Shown here one piece after another: positions 25,301 through 37,300 of a stretch of DNA of 64,000 nt. The DNA is from Opisthorchis felineus (lineage: Eukaryota; Platyhelminthes; Trematoda; Opisthorchiida; Opisthorchiidae): NCBI GenBank assembly GCA_004794785.1, contig SJOL01005655.1, forward strand, positions 108,634 through 172,633, given 5' to 3'. The notes under the pieces are model-generated. The model saw nothing but the letters and a program-made list of their open reading frames with translations, had not been told where the DNA came from and searched no databases. Positions within the stretch are counted from its first letter, which is position 1, and each line of letters begins with the position of its first letter. A program made the position numbers and the translations under genes.

Positions 25301-28300
25301 TGAGACACACCACAGAACAATTGCGTCCTCGAGATATCGATGCATTCTGGCTGCAGCGCAATTTGGCAAAACAGTGCAAGGTGAGCGAAATGTGAGCTAA
25401 GCTCATTCTATACTAATTCCCGACAGGCTTTCATTCCTCATAACCCCTCCCAAGTTGTCTTTAGCTTGCTGGAGTTGTGGTAGAGACAACCTCCCACAGA
25501 GTGGATTTAGTTCTCGCCTTTTTCGGACGTGCCAGAGCACCTGAAAAGAAATGACTATCTCATCTAGTTTGATGATTTTGTCTTCTAAGCGAAGGACTGT
25601 TTTTTTTCGCCGCGTATAAGTCAAGTGGATAGAATATCAAAAGACATACGATATTGCCAGAACACACTACTTATAAGGTTGCCAAGAATTTTTCGACAGC
25701 TTACGACCGGTTGTGCTATCCTTTGGACTTATCAGGTAGGTGCAACCCTCGAATTTCAACCTTATGTTCTGTTTGAACACCAAGATGTACGCGATTGAGG
25801 AACTACACTTATTTTCAAATTAAATTGGTATTGATTGGCAATTCAGCTGGGGGTCAGTTGAGTCTTCTGTTGACAACTTAATTTGGGAACGAGTGTATTC
25901 CACCAAACTACACGATCCCTCTACGTACTGAAGTCGTTCGAATTTGTATTGTATTTCCGCGGCACATCCTACCATATTAATGTAGCACTCTAAGTGACTT
26001 TATAAGAACGTGTCAGTAATTACGAGGTCTACATTAGTGGGATTCGATCAGGTCAGGTGAAAAAGGGCTTAAATGTTTTCTATAGGGAAGTTCGAACCGA
26101 GAGAGTACAATCTCGGTATGCTTTCGGTTGGTTGTCTTCGCCGTATAAGGCACACTAAACATCTTAAGCTAATAATGTTTGGTTATGTGAATTTTCCCAG
26201 GAAACTTGAGTGCGTGGGAGCAGTCAGACGGGTTCTCCCAATTTTCCACGATTATCGTGGGTTACCTGAGATGAGACTTAGATTGGAAGATGTTACTAAG
26301 ATGAACAAAAGATGGCTGATTTTTAAGGAATAATCCACTTGGAGTTTCACCTCTACAGGGATCATCAGGTATGGTCGATCGCCCGCAGCCTTTTTTCAAT
26401 AAGTTTCAGTATCTACCACATGGCTAGTCTCAAGAAGCCATATTCAACGTTTCAGAGAGGTTTGGTAAACAATCGGTGGATTTATTGCTGGGCAACGTTT
26501 CGCTTTTGACACAAAAGCTTCGTCAGGCCAAGTGAGTAGGTAAGCAGGTTGATTGGGTTTTAAGGCAGTCAGGGAAGCAATCCGTGAGATATCTTATGCC
26601 TAGCCGGCTTGATCAGTGCTGGGTGTCAGTCTGATGTTCCTGTTTGTTGGTCAGTGGGGATGACTAACATGTACGATAGAATGGTTAGGGGGGAGTTGTC
26701 TTCATGTTGAATCCGGATTTTTTCGGCCTTGATTTCCTGTCTAGGACACCTTAATGGAATATTCCTCTTGGGGTCGTTCACAGATTTTGTTCGCCTGTGT
26801 TCGTCGAGGGGTGCCGGGACAATTGGTTTGGGGTTGGGGGGTGGGGTGGTTAATTGGATCTTACTCTGCTTGGATGTTATACTTTTAGACCCAGACCATT
26901 TTGCTGATAACTGCGCACCACCTTATGTCATCTCGGCCGATCTAAAACTGCTCTCCAAACGCTTGCCAGTTCTACGCCCTCTATTCTATTCACGCTGGGA
27001 TGCTTGGTGATTTCCACCGCCTCGGCTACCAGTCGCTGTGGTGTGAATCTTAACCCCCGTCTTAGAATGTCCACATTTTCCAAATCTTTCCTGTGCCCAG
27101 TGTCTAGTGCATGCCTTGCCATTGCAGAATCTTTGACTATCGCCTATTCATCTATGTTTCTCGGTGGACTGTTAATGGATCGCTTATGCTCACTGATTCT
27201 GGTGCGCAATTCCCTGGCTGTCTGACCTATATAAACCTTCATACAGTCGTTACATTTTATTTTGTATACACAGTTCCCAGTCCTATCAACCGGAAGGCGA
27301 TCCTTCAACTGCACCAACACTGAGCGTAAAGTCCTTCCCTTCTGGAATGCCACTCTAATGTTAGCCGTATTCAGTACCCTTCTAATGACTTCAAATGTCC
27401 CTGTTTTGTATGGAATGACTGCTGTTCCGATCCACTCCTTGTTGGGCCTTGGTGTTGGCACCAATACCCGTCTTAGTTGTCGCTTAATTAAACCCACTTG
27501 GTATCCGCTATCTTGAAGTCGCTTTTTTACCTCCAGTTGTGCTGCTCTTCGGTCGACCTTCTCTGTGCACAGTGCCCTTACCCTCCTAAACATCGTTGAA
27601 ACTATGCTAGCATATACTGCTTTTGGATGTACTGAGGAGTAGTTTAAGACCGCACCACTATCTGTTGATTTCCGGTAAATTTTCCAAACATTTTCCAATT
27701 GATTGAAAGCCATATTCCGCTTTATCGGATGGATTGAAACGAGCGATCACCCAAGGTGTGGTTGGTGGCCGTGTGAAACGGCGAAAACCTATTTACAGCG
27801 TCACCCGGCCAATCATACTACAATATAAAGACATGCGGTAGTCATCGTGATCAAGAAAAAGCGTGGGTACTTAAACGTTCCATTGCTACTCCATCCAAAG
27901 GATGGAGTAGCAATGGAACGTGCCGTAGGCCAAACGAAGGAAATCCCCAGCGTTGCTGTATCAGCTAGTCACTGTTTCCTCATAGGGTTAGTCTGCAATA
28001 AAAAAAATAGGAGGAAAAACAGTCGTTGTGAATGCTGCTCTCGATTTAGAACACTTTATATTAATGGGGCAACTGTCTCACATTGCTGTGGAAAGCCTAC
28101 GGGCAGCATCAGTCTGCTTAAAATACTGTGACTGATCCGATATTAATTTTCGTGATAAGAAATTAAAAAGCAAAGTTTTCCGGGCTGCGAGCTGTTTAAA
28201 ACAAGTTTACGCCTGTAATATTTTTCTCATCTTCGTCATCGTCCTTCGCCACCCTCTTTTCTACTCCCTCAGGATCCAGTTCTTGCACAGACCAAGGCAC

Positions 28301-31300
28301 GCGAATGTCTGGAAATTCTTCAATCAGCTACTGATGATCGGGATTTGGAAAATCGTCTGGTACGAACGGTTGGCTATGGACAGTTTGACTTCGTCAAGTT
28401 GCTTCGCGTGAACCGAATGATGGTCTTGTACTGCACACTGTTAGCTCAAGCTCAATCACCTCAAGAGCGCAGTCAACTAGAGACAAAGATGCGTTCCGAT
28501 CCTCAGCTTTCTAGGATATTGCATGAATTGCGTGAGACGGAGGACTCCACAGATGTGGTTGCCGAAGAACGTCAGCGGAAATCCATACAACGTGTTACGC
28601 GCCTCCAGGTTAGTCCACACTGTGTGCATACCGGTTTTCTCGTGGTTTTCTTTTGTCTTGTTTGAACCTCATCCCAACCAGGCAGTAATATCTCTGTTCC
28701 TAATTCTTGAGATCTCACTGGATTACATTCTTACTTGACCCCTCAGGTCTTTGTTAGTATCGTCCCTTTGACACTAGTATATCCATATTGCCCCTGTGAA
28801 AAAACGGCGGACTCCACAAACTTGTGGAAATCAATCCAAACGACAAGATTGGATGGATTTTGTGTTCAGAAGGTGGATTCACACTGTCCTTTGGTCTTCG
28901 TGTCACCAAGTGTAGCATGCTTCCTATTCACGTGCTTATGGTTTTACCAGTATTCATATCGGGCTACAAATCAGAGGGAGTTTTCCCTAAGTGCAGAGAA
29001 CCACTGAGAAATCTGCCTACCTACAGTTTCACTATTGTAACATCTAGGCCAGCAGTTTTAGGAGAGGACAAACTGCGAACCGCATGCCTTCCTACGAATA
29101 TCAGTAAAAAGATGGAGTAGTGTGTGAACTATGAACTATCGTGGGGTGAGCGTCTGCAAAGTCTATAGAACTGGGTCGTCGTTGACCGTAGCAAAATCGC
29201 GATGATATAGACCAACGTTTAAATGCATTTTTCATCTGTTTTATGTGAGCTGCAACATGTTCAGTCTGCGAATAGATTTTAACTTTCTCATTAGGTCTTA
29301 TAGAAATGGCTACTTTGGGCGGGGAATCATCGGGATTCTAGGGAGGAAATTTCAGGCACGAATAGGTAAGCGGATGGGTGGACGAAAAATTAGGTGAAAA
29401 TTAATTCGATCTAAGATGGCTGTATGTTTCACCACTGTACATTCTCGGGTGGGAAAGACTGTGATCCCCTGAAAATCCTCAAGTGAGGTGAGCATCTTCG
29501 AACGACAGTAATCTGTAGCGATAAAATTACCACCTCAATTGAGGTGTTTATTTACCGAGAAACCAATTGCTGACACCGGCACTCACGCTTCAGCATCCGC
29601 ATCAGGTTGACCAACATAAACTTGGGTGGATCGCAGAATAGTGATACAGTACGCCTTTCCCATTAGAAGCGTCTAAGCAAGCAACCCTTTTAAGAAAGAG
29701 GTACTTTTGTCACGGGTTTTCGTTCGGGTCTCTCCTTACAGACAATACTCGTGCACGAAACGCGGTTCTTCTCTCGTATATACGGGAAAATAAATGGTCC
29801 ACTTCCTGTTGAATTTTTTGACCTACATTTTGCAACTAGCCGGAAAAACAACAAATGAAGATTAGCGAAATACACTCATTTGCAAACCAATTTGGTTTTG
29901 CGGGAGACTCGCCTGGAACCCAGCTGAATCTCTCGTTTATGATGTCTCTAGGCAACTGGATGTGCTGCACCAGGCCGCCCCCTGTTTCAGTTGGTACGAT
30001 ATTCGAGATATCGCGATACATATATAGACGTAACTCACTACTCATAGGGTTGCTGAAAATTTTCCGACAGCTTAAAAACATCATAAACGAGAGATTAAGC
30101 TGGGTTCCATGCGAGTCTCTTGCAAAACCAAATTGGTTTACAAATGAGTGTATTTCGCCATTCTCGTGCAATTTGGGTTCAAGTAGAACATAAGGTTGAC
30201 GGAAACTCTGGGACTGCGCCTACCTGATGAGCCCCGAGAAGGGCGAAACCGGTCGTGGGCTGTCGAAGAAGCTTCAGCAACCTCATGAGTAGTATATGAC
30301 GTCTAAACAAATGAAGATATTTGTCGCAATACGAAGACACAGAAAAGTACCTGATCTTATTCACTGTGTTCCTTGGAGCACGCGTAAATGAGGTTAACTG
30401 GACAAATACAAGCTGCAGCTATGTTTGACAATCACAGGCCTTGCTGCGATCCTGGATGACAGGGAACCCTTGATAAAGAACCTGTTGGAGAACAGGCTGC
30501 CAAAGTATTTCGGGACATGGAATGTGCGCTATTCACGTTCATTTCGACAAATGCAGTGAACAACCCAACTATCAACCACAGCTTGGACCACAATGAAGTG
30601 CGCTCAACTACTCACAACTATAGTCTGTTACCGCAGTAAATCTGTTTATATCTGGTTAACTGATAATCCAGATTGTATAGGGTGGACCATGCCTGTATAG
30701 AATCATATGGCTTTGGGTGGTGTTCGGGAGCCGTATAAGTTGCCCGACGTGTGCCGTGTCATTCAGTTCTAAGGGCTAAACTCTTGTCTCATCGCGATTG
30801 GTTCTCATCAAAACCTACGTCAAAAAGACCACTTCGTTGTGCGTCTCCTAGTATTTGATAATTACAGCAGATAGCTTAACGTACGTCTGCAAAGTATGGC
30901 TACCTTGAGTAATTATACCTTGTTGGTAGTGTGAGGAGATTTAGGAATTTTTGTGGAAATTTCGTCCTGTAAGTGAAGCCAATCTATGCTGAAAAGCCGA
31001 GAAGCACTGTACAGCTGTTTCATCCTTATTGGGAATCATCAGCAGTGCGCATCTCAGTGTGCATATCCTGTCTAAGTGCGAGTTAATCACACTGCTGGTC
31101 AGCCGCTCGTGGCCGAATGGTTAAGTGTTCAAACTACTAGCCAGGAGGTCGTGGGTTCGAGACTCTCCGGAGTTTCGTGAGATGGGCACTGCTGATGATT
31201 CCCAATAAGGATGAAATAGCTGTACAGTGCTTCTCGGCTTTTCAGCATAGATTGGCTTCACTTAGAGGATGAAATCTCCACAAAAATAATTGTAGCTTGT

Positions 31301-34300
31301 TTCAGTGACGTCCTGTGAAGACTTTTCGACTGACCAAAACACTCCAATTTTTGCGACGTGGACGTCTAGTGCCGAATAAACAGCCACACTGCGGTGTTAA
31401 GTAATTTGGCTTAAGTATAATTCGAAATACTCGTACCACTCACAGAACAGTAAGCTCATGCATGATGAAATTGCTGGAGGTGGAGACACGACGGATCCCC
31501 TCATAGTCAATAGCATATTAATATTCTTCTGCATAATGTGCAGCACACAGGTCGCCCCGAAATTCTGTTGAGAGGATATTCAATAAAGTTTTTTTGTTTC
31601 TGAGAAAGGGCATCAATATGCCAGTCATCATGAGGTGCTCTATCGAATTTCCGCCCCCAGCAATTTTGTCATGCATATGAACTCAAGAGTAATCGACTAG
31701 ATCTTCGAATCAGAATTCGACTTTCCGAACTTCCGAGAGACCACGTCTGTCTGGTAATCCCCGAACAGGACCAAACCGTTAGTGGTCTGTATGCGGGTTT
31801 TGAGCAATCGCCTTCAGCATTTAATGTGCGTTAGGCAAAAAGTAAACTGGTCAAAACAGCTCAAACAAGGTACATAATCGCATCAGATACATCGCAAGAT
31901 ACATAATGCGTACACTGTACTCTAATAACCCCAAAGGCATACTTCTCCGAAGAGAAGCCAACGTGTTGGAGACCACATAGTTGTGGTGATTGGTTGATTT
32001 TGGACCATTAACCGATTGATCGACATTATGTGTGACTGACGAGAAATACATTCGTGCCTCGAAAACAACGAGCTATATATACTTTAAGGTTTCTCAGATC
32101 TAGGTTGGAGCAATTGAAAGGCCAGTGGCAGGGCCGAAGCACAGACTAAACTGAACTTCCGAAGATCCGTGTCAAATTTGTTCTCAATGGAATCGAATAG
32201 GTTGATTGCTGTGTGAGACAGTTCTGTTGGATAGCTATGGATCAGCTCAGTACATTGTCGTATTCACTCATCAATCATAGTTTGTGACAGTACTCTCGAT
32301 GATTTCTCATCTTGCTCACTAAGTGTTAATTTGGCCGTCGTCTACGGATATGATTGCAGTAAGGCATCAAGTGATTCTACTGAGGGGAGGGTTGGGTAGC
32401 AAATTGTTAACTGTCAAGTTCCCACAGTTTCCTGTACTGAGAGGGTTCGACTGTTTCTTTGAGGCAGCGGAATGTGCCTGTTTAGACCCGATTTCAAGGT
32501 CATTGAGCGGTAGACGTACATACCATTATTTGGTGGTCTGGTGCAACTGAAATGTTTATTAACATTTGATTTTCGATCCATGTGTTATTGACGGCTTTTG
32601 TCAATTCACGTGCTACATTTGAAACGACAAAGAATGTGCTACCTTAGAGGGGTCTTTATTGGCCTGAACTTAATGTGGTGTCTAGTTTTTTTGCCAAATT
32701 GAACCGTTTCTCTTACGTTTTTCTCAATTCTGGCGCTAATTCGATGAACCGTCACGAGCCCATTGATGGTCATCAATGAGCTTCTCGTATCCACAGCACG
32801 CGTCTTTTTTGTAAAACAGTGTTTACATAGTTTTTTACCCGTCGGGTCAGTAAGACTTCACACTTTGTTTTCCTTTTTCGTCCAAGGCGGATGTCGAACA
32901 GGAAAGTATGGAAACTGATGGTCTCCAAATGGTCGATGATGGAACAATTGGGATTGCGAATCTGGTCGATTTGGAGAGCTTAGCATTCAGTCAAGGCGGA
33001 CATTTGATGGCCAACAAACGGTGCCAACTACCGGATGGGTCTTTCCGTGAGCAAAAGAAGTGCTACGAGGAAGTACATGTCCCGGCCTTGCGCCCACGAT
33101 CTTTAGAACAGGGCGAAACCTTGGTAAAAATAGAAAAGTTACCAGCCTATGCGCATGCTGCGTTTGAAGGCTGCAAAACACTGAATTTAATCCAAAGTCG
33201 TCTGTGTCATGCTGCACTGGAGACGGATGAGAACCTGCTTCTGTGCGCACCTACAGTAAGTAGCGATGTTGCTATCAATCAGGTTTTTACCACAAGTTGG
33301 CGGTTGCGTTTGGTCCACTCATTGTAGTCATATACTGCTGTCCGCATATCGCACTATACTAGTGTCCTTATTTTTAGGGTGCTGGGAAAACCAATGTTGC
33401 TTTACTGTGCATTATGCACGAATTGGGGAAATTTATCAACCCGGATGGCACTATCAACAAAGATGAGTTCAAGGTCATTTATATCGCACCAATGCGTTCA
33501 CTTGTCCAAGAAGTCGTGGGTAACTTTAATAAAGTAAGTTGGCTTACCCATATTTCAGTGATTTGTCATCATTCAGTGACTGACACATAGAAACCATAAT
33601 GACCATGTTTTCGGAAAACCTTTTGGGACTTATTAGAGTATCAATTTTGGCGAAATATTCCATCCTAATTTAGGTTGGCCCGTACGTTTGAATAGGTCCT
33701 TTTTATTGACTGATCTATCGTCCCACCATCTTTACATAAGGATAGGATAGTTCTAAGATCGGTTGGCCATAACCAGCTGTTAAGCTCACGTATCCAGCCT
33801 TCCATATGTCGCACCATTACAGCTTCAACTATCTACCTTTAAAATCTGAGGTTGCAGCCCAACTCAAACTACTTGGGCAAAAAAAGCTCCGGATCCTGAC
33901 TTCATCCCTCGTATCCTCTTTGAAGACGGGTGAAATCCTCATATCTGCCTTAACAAGCCTGTTGCAGTCTTTGTGGATGGCCGAAAGGGTACCACGTAGC
34001 TAGTTCCTATGAGGCACTATCTTTGTTTTCAAGAAAGGCTCGAGAGCTTCTTGTTTCAATCACAGAAGCATTAGTCTTGTTTCTGTCGTGTCTCAACTGT
34101 TGACAGATTTCATTATGCGTTGACCTACATCGACCATAGAAACCATCAAGGAAAAATAAGTAATCTTTTGCTCTGCATGTGGCTGTATCGACCATATTTT
34201 CACGCTACGGTGCGCTGGAGATCCGGTACATCTATCGGCTATTGGCAATTTCAGTATTTCTAGGTTTGAAAGCAGCTTTCGATTCCGGTTCTGGAAACAC

Positions 34301-37300
34301 CTCACTAGTTCCCGAATAAATGCACTGGAAGCTCTCCTAACAGGGATATTTGCTGTGGATAATTTCGCGCTTTCTGGACCTTGATTTAATCTCATCGATC
34401 TCATCGATATTTTGGGTCCCATTTTCCTAAATTTTTGACCGGCTAGGCATGTTGCACTGACTTTAATGCCGATATTTCCCCCATTTTCGACTGCACGTTT
34501 AGGATAAGCGGTCCTGTTGCTTGACATTTTTTCGTTTTGCCAATCTTCTCATTGTCCTCAGCTTCTGAGCAGCTATGGTATCAAGGTTGACGAACTGACT
34601 GGTGACCACCAGCTGACTCGTGAGCAGATCTACGAGACTCAGGTGATTGTTTGTACTCCAGAAAAGTGGGATGTTGTCACCAGACGAGGTGGTGATGAAC
34701 GTGCCTACATCAACTTAGTACGTCTAATCATTTTTGATGAAATTCACTTGCTTCATGATGATCGAGGACCCATCTTGGAAGCCATCGTCGCTCGGACCCT
34801 TCGAGCTGTCGAGGCGACTCCAGCTATCGGTGGTGGGTCAAATGAACTGGGTGGTGGCGGTGGAGGTGTCCGTCTCGTTGGTTTAAGCGCTACATTGCCC
34901 AACTATGAGGATGTGGCCACCTTCCTTCGGGTAGAACGTTCGAAAGGCCTGTTCTATTTTGACAACAGGTGAGTAAACTAAGGTTCCTATTGCACAGTTC
35001 GTCCCAGTTTTCACCTGTATTATACTCGGTTCGTTTGGTTACACGGGCTCCCCTTCCCACCGTTAGTTTGTAACCCACTAGGATACAATTTTCACAAGCT
35101 AAATATGTTACCCTTCCCAGGATATCGAACTTGTTGGCACAGATGTGCACAATAAAATAGCTCCATTTATTAGACCTCTTTGAATAGTAGTAAATGTGCT
35201 ACACCCTCGGTTGAACGAAGCAAACCACGGCGAAACTGTTGGGTCATGTGGTCGCATCATCCTTTTGAGTAGTTATTTATTCTAAAGACCCCCACAAATT
35301 ACTTTCGCTATACTCTCACTGAGCGGGTGGATGACCTCATGTCTGACGCTTCTCCACCTCCACTCTCAGGGCGCCCATTAGCTCAGACATCTATGTATAC
35401 TCGATGTGGTCGTTTATGGCTCTCAGTCTACTTCAGACTGGGACAATGAATTTGTCAGTTCAACTACATGACATAATCCGGCTCGTGATGAGACGAAATT
35501 TATGAACGGCCACTGTATTTCGTAGAGTGATCTCATCACCCAGCCTACTCGGGGCAGCGGGTTGTAACATTAGCATCCCATTGTCTGAATGCATGCCCCA
35601 GAGTCTCCAAACCGTTCGGTATAGCTGATTTGTTTATCCCATAAACCATCATGACTAAAAATTCAACTGGGAGTGAATCAAGCTTACCGGAGCATTTGCT
35701 GGTCACATTCATGAAATACACAAACGGGCAATATTTCTGGACAATGCGACAGCCAAGAAGTGTTTGGGTTCATAGGGTCTTACGTTCATTACCGCGTTGC
35801 CGAATTACCTGTTTCTGATGAAACTACCGATGAGCTAGATCCAGCAAATTACTAGTCATTACACTGGTGCGCAGAAAATGAGTCTTAACCAATGAATACT
35901 GTTTGAGGATGTCTTCTCGGTGTTTGAAACCGCTACCAGACTTCTGATACACGCATCCAGACGTTGAAACGCTTAATATTACCACTTGTTGCCACCACTG
36001 CTGTGTTTTAACAAGACACAATAGCGGTTCATACCTTACCCCATTGAGAGGTGCCTTCAGTTATCTCGCATGGCCAACTTGACCTTGCAGTTGAGAGCTC
36101 ATGGAGTGTACAGTTACATCGAGTGTACAGTGCCGCAAGTGCAGACCACCCCCAAGTTGTAAAGTCATTCAGCTGTAACACTATTTTACGTTCATCTGCA
36201 AGCTACACGTCAACTGTTCAATCACTAGATATTCGTAGCTGACAAACTAATGAGGAATGGTGGACCTGTTTTGGGGTAGTCGATTCATGAACAAGCCAAA
36301 CTCAAGCAAATGATTGGCTGGACCGAGTCACGTGATCCACATCCAAACATACTTAGCCGACGGCTTAGCTGCTTAATAGATGTTTCCACCAATGGCTTTC
36401 CGTGGGTTGATGCCCTAGTGGGATAAGCCTGGGCGCAGCAACCGGCGTGTTTGCGGTTCATATCCGGGGGACGTCGTCCGACTCCTCGACCTTCGTTAGC
36501 ACGTTTCTTCACAGGACACTACTGCTTTTGCTTTTGCAGCCACACCAGGGAACATTAATGCCTCACTGCCGTGCAACCATTTCAGTTTATTTCATTAGGG
36601 CCTCTACTGGAAAGAAGAGAAAATGGGACAGAGAGCAAGGACCTACTGTGAGCCTACGACGAAAATCCTAGGTGTCTACACTTCCAGCACTCAGCCAGAC
36701 AGTGTGCACAGAAACTGACAGCACGAACGCCACTGACATCGATTAGCTAACATCGTTCACTGTCTCCAGCCAAGCACATGGAGGGTCACGCAGACCCATT
36801 CTGGAAGGCGAACAACAACAGCACCCAAACTTTTCATAACATCCTTCCTTATCTTCTGCTATGTCAAATTCTGTCCACCTCTAGGTTTCCGCCACTCCGA
36901 ATTAGGCACAGAAAACGGCGCTCGCTAGGCAGGCGTTAACTGGGCATGCGTAACACATGGCACACTACCTTAGTTTGCAGTGCTGCATGCATTCTTTTAA
37001 TGAAATACCGTCTACTTCACCCAAAATCCGTTCCCCGATCACACTGCGAATTCGCCGGTCCCAACCGGTGCCAGCTACAGTTCTGAGGCACCCGTGGTCG
37101 AAGATCTGAAGATGTCTCGGATCTCCCCTCCGAAGTGGCAAATTCTTGCAGCCGTACAACAGTACAGCCCATACTGTAGTCTGATACACGCGTCCTTTGG
37201 GACCCAGCGATATGCCTTTTGGACGCCACAAGTGACGCAGATTGGCAAGCGCAGTTCTGATCTTTGAGAATTGAGGGGTGACTTCGTCTGTCACGCTTCC

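Larger units (their letters stand above)
26480..27760 (-). mobile_element. Penelope-like element 1, 5'-truncated, with 3' hammerhead
   Basis: The minus strand carries the C-terminal half of a PLE polyprotein, with the reverse transcriptase missing. It comprises a linker and a GIY-YIG endonuclease (27144-27713), then after one frame change a conserved tail ([37 protein letters not shown]). A complete hammerhead lies in the terminal repeat region at 26488-26532. PLEs encode RT plus GIY-YIG, and some carry hammerheads in their terminal repeats; this copy fits that plan. Confidence 0.88.
30948..31286 (+). mobile_element. Inverted pair of Sm-alpha-like hammerhead SINEs
   Basis: 30948-31056 and 31176-31286 are inverted arms of about 108 bp, sharing TTGTGGAAATTTCGTCC-like ends, GTGAAGCCAATCTATGCTGA and the full ribozyme. 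Only the plus-strand unit has the tRNA-like head, at 31101-31175. Head followed by hammerhead is the plan of schistosome Sm-alpha SINEs. Two opposed insertions or a foldback duplication could explain it. Confidence 0.85.

Noticed and set aside
26328..26380. Minus-strand CTGATGATCC...GGTGAAACTCC as a further hammerhead
   Set aside because: Only two pairs of stem II form, stem I does not close, and the expected NUH triplet reads GTG.
29836..30193. Two opposite 111-112 codon frames of nearly identical sequence
   Set aside because: They are the same sequence read on both arms of an inverted repeat, not proteins.
31101..31175. A genuine tRNA gene
   Set aside because: A and B boxes are present but the acceptor and anticodon stems do not fold convincingly, and the sequence leads into a SINE body with ribozyme.
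34093..34527. 144-codon minus-strand frame
   Set aside because: It overlaps plus-strand RT remnants and shows no motif of its own.
36430..36480. tRNA-like SINE head (GGTTCATATCC)
   Set aside because: A single B-box-like word without a matching A box or body.
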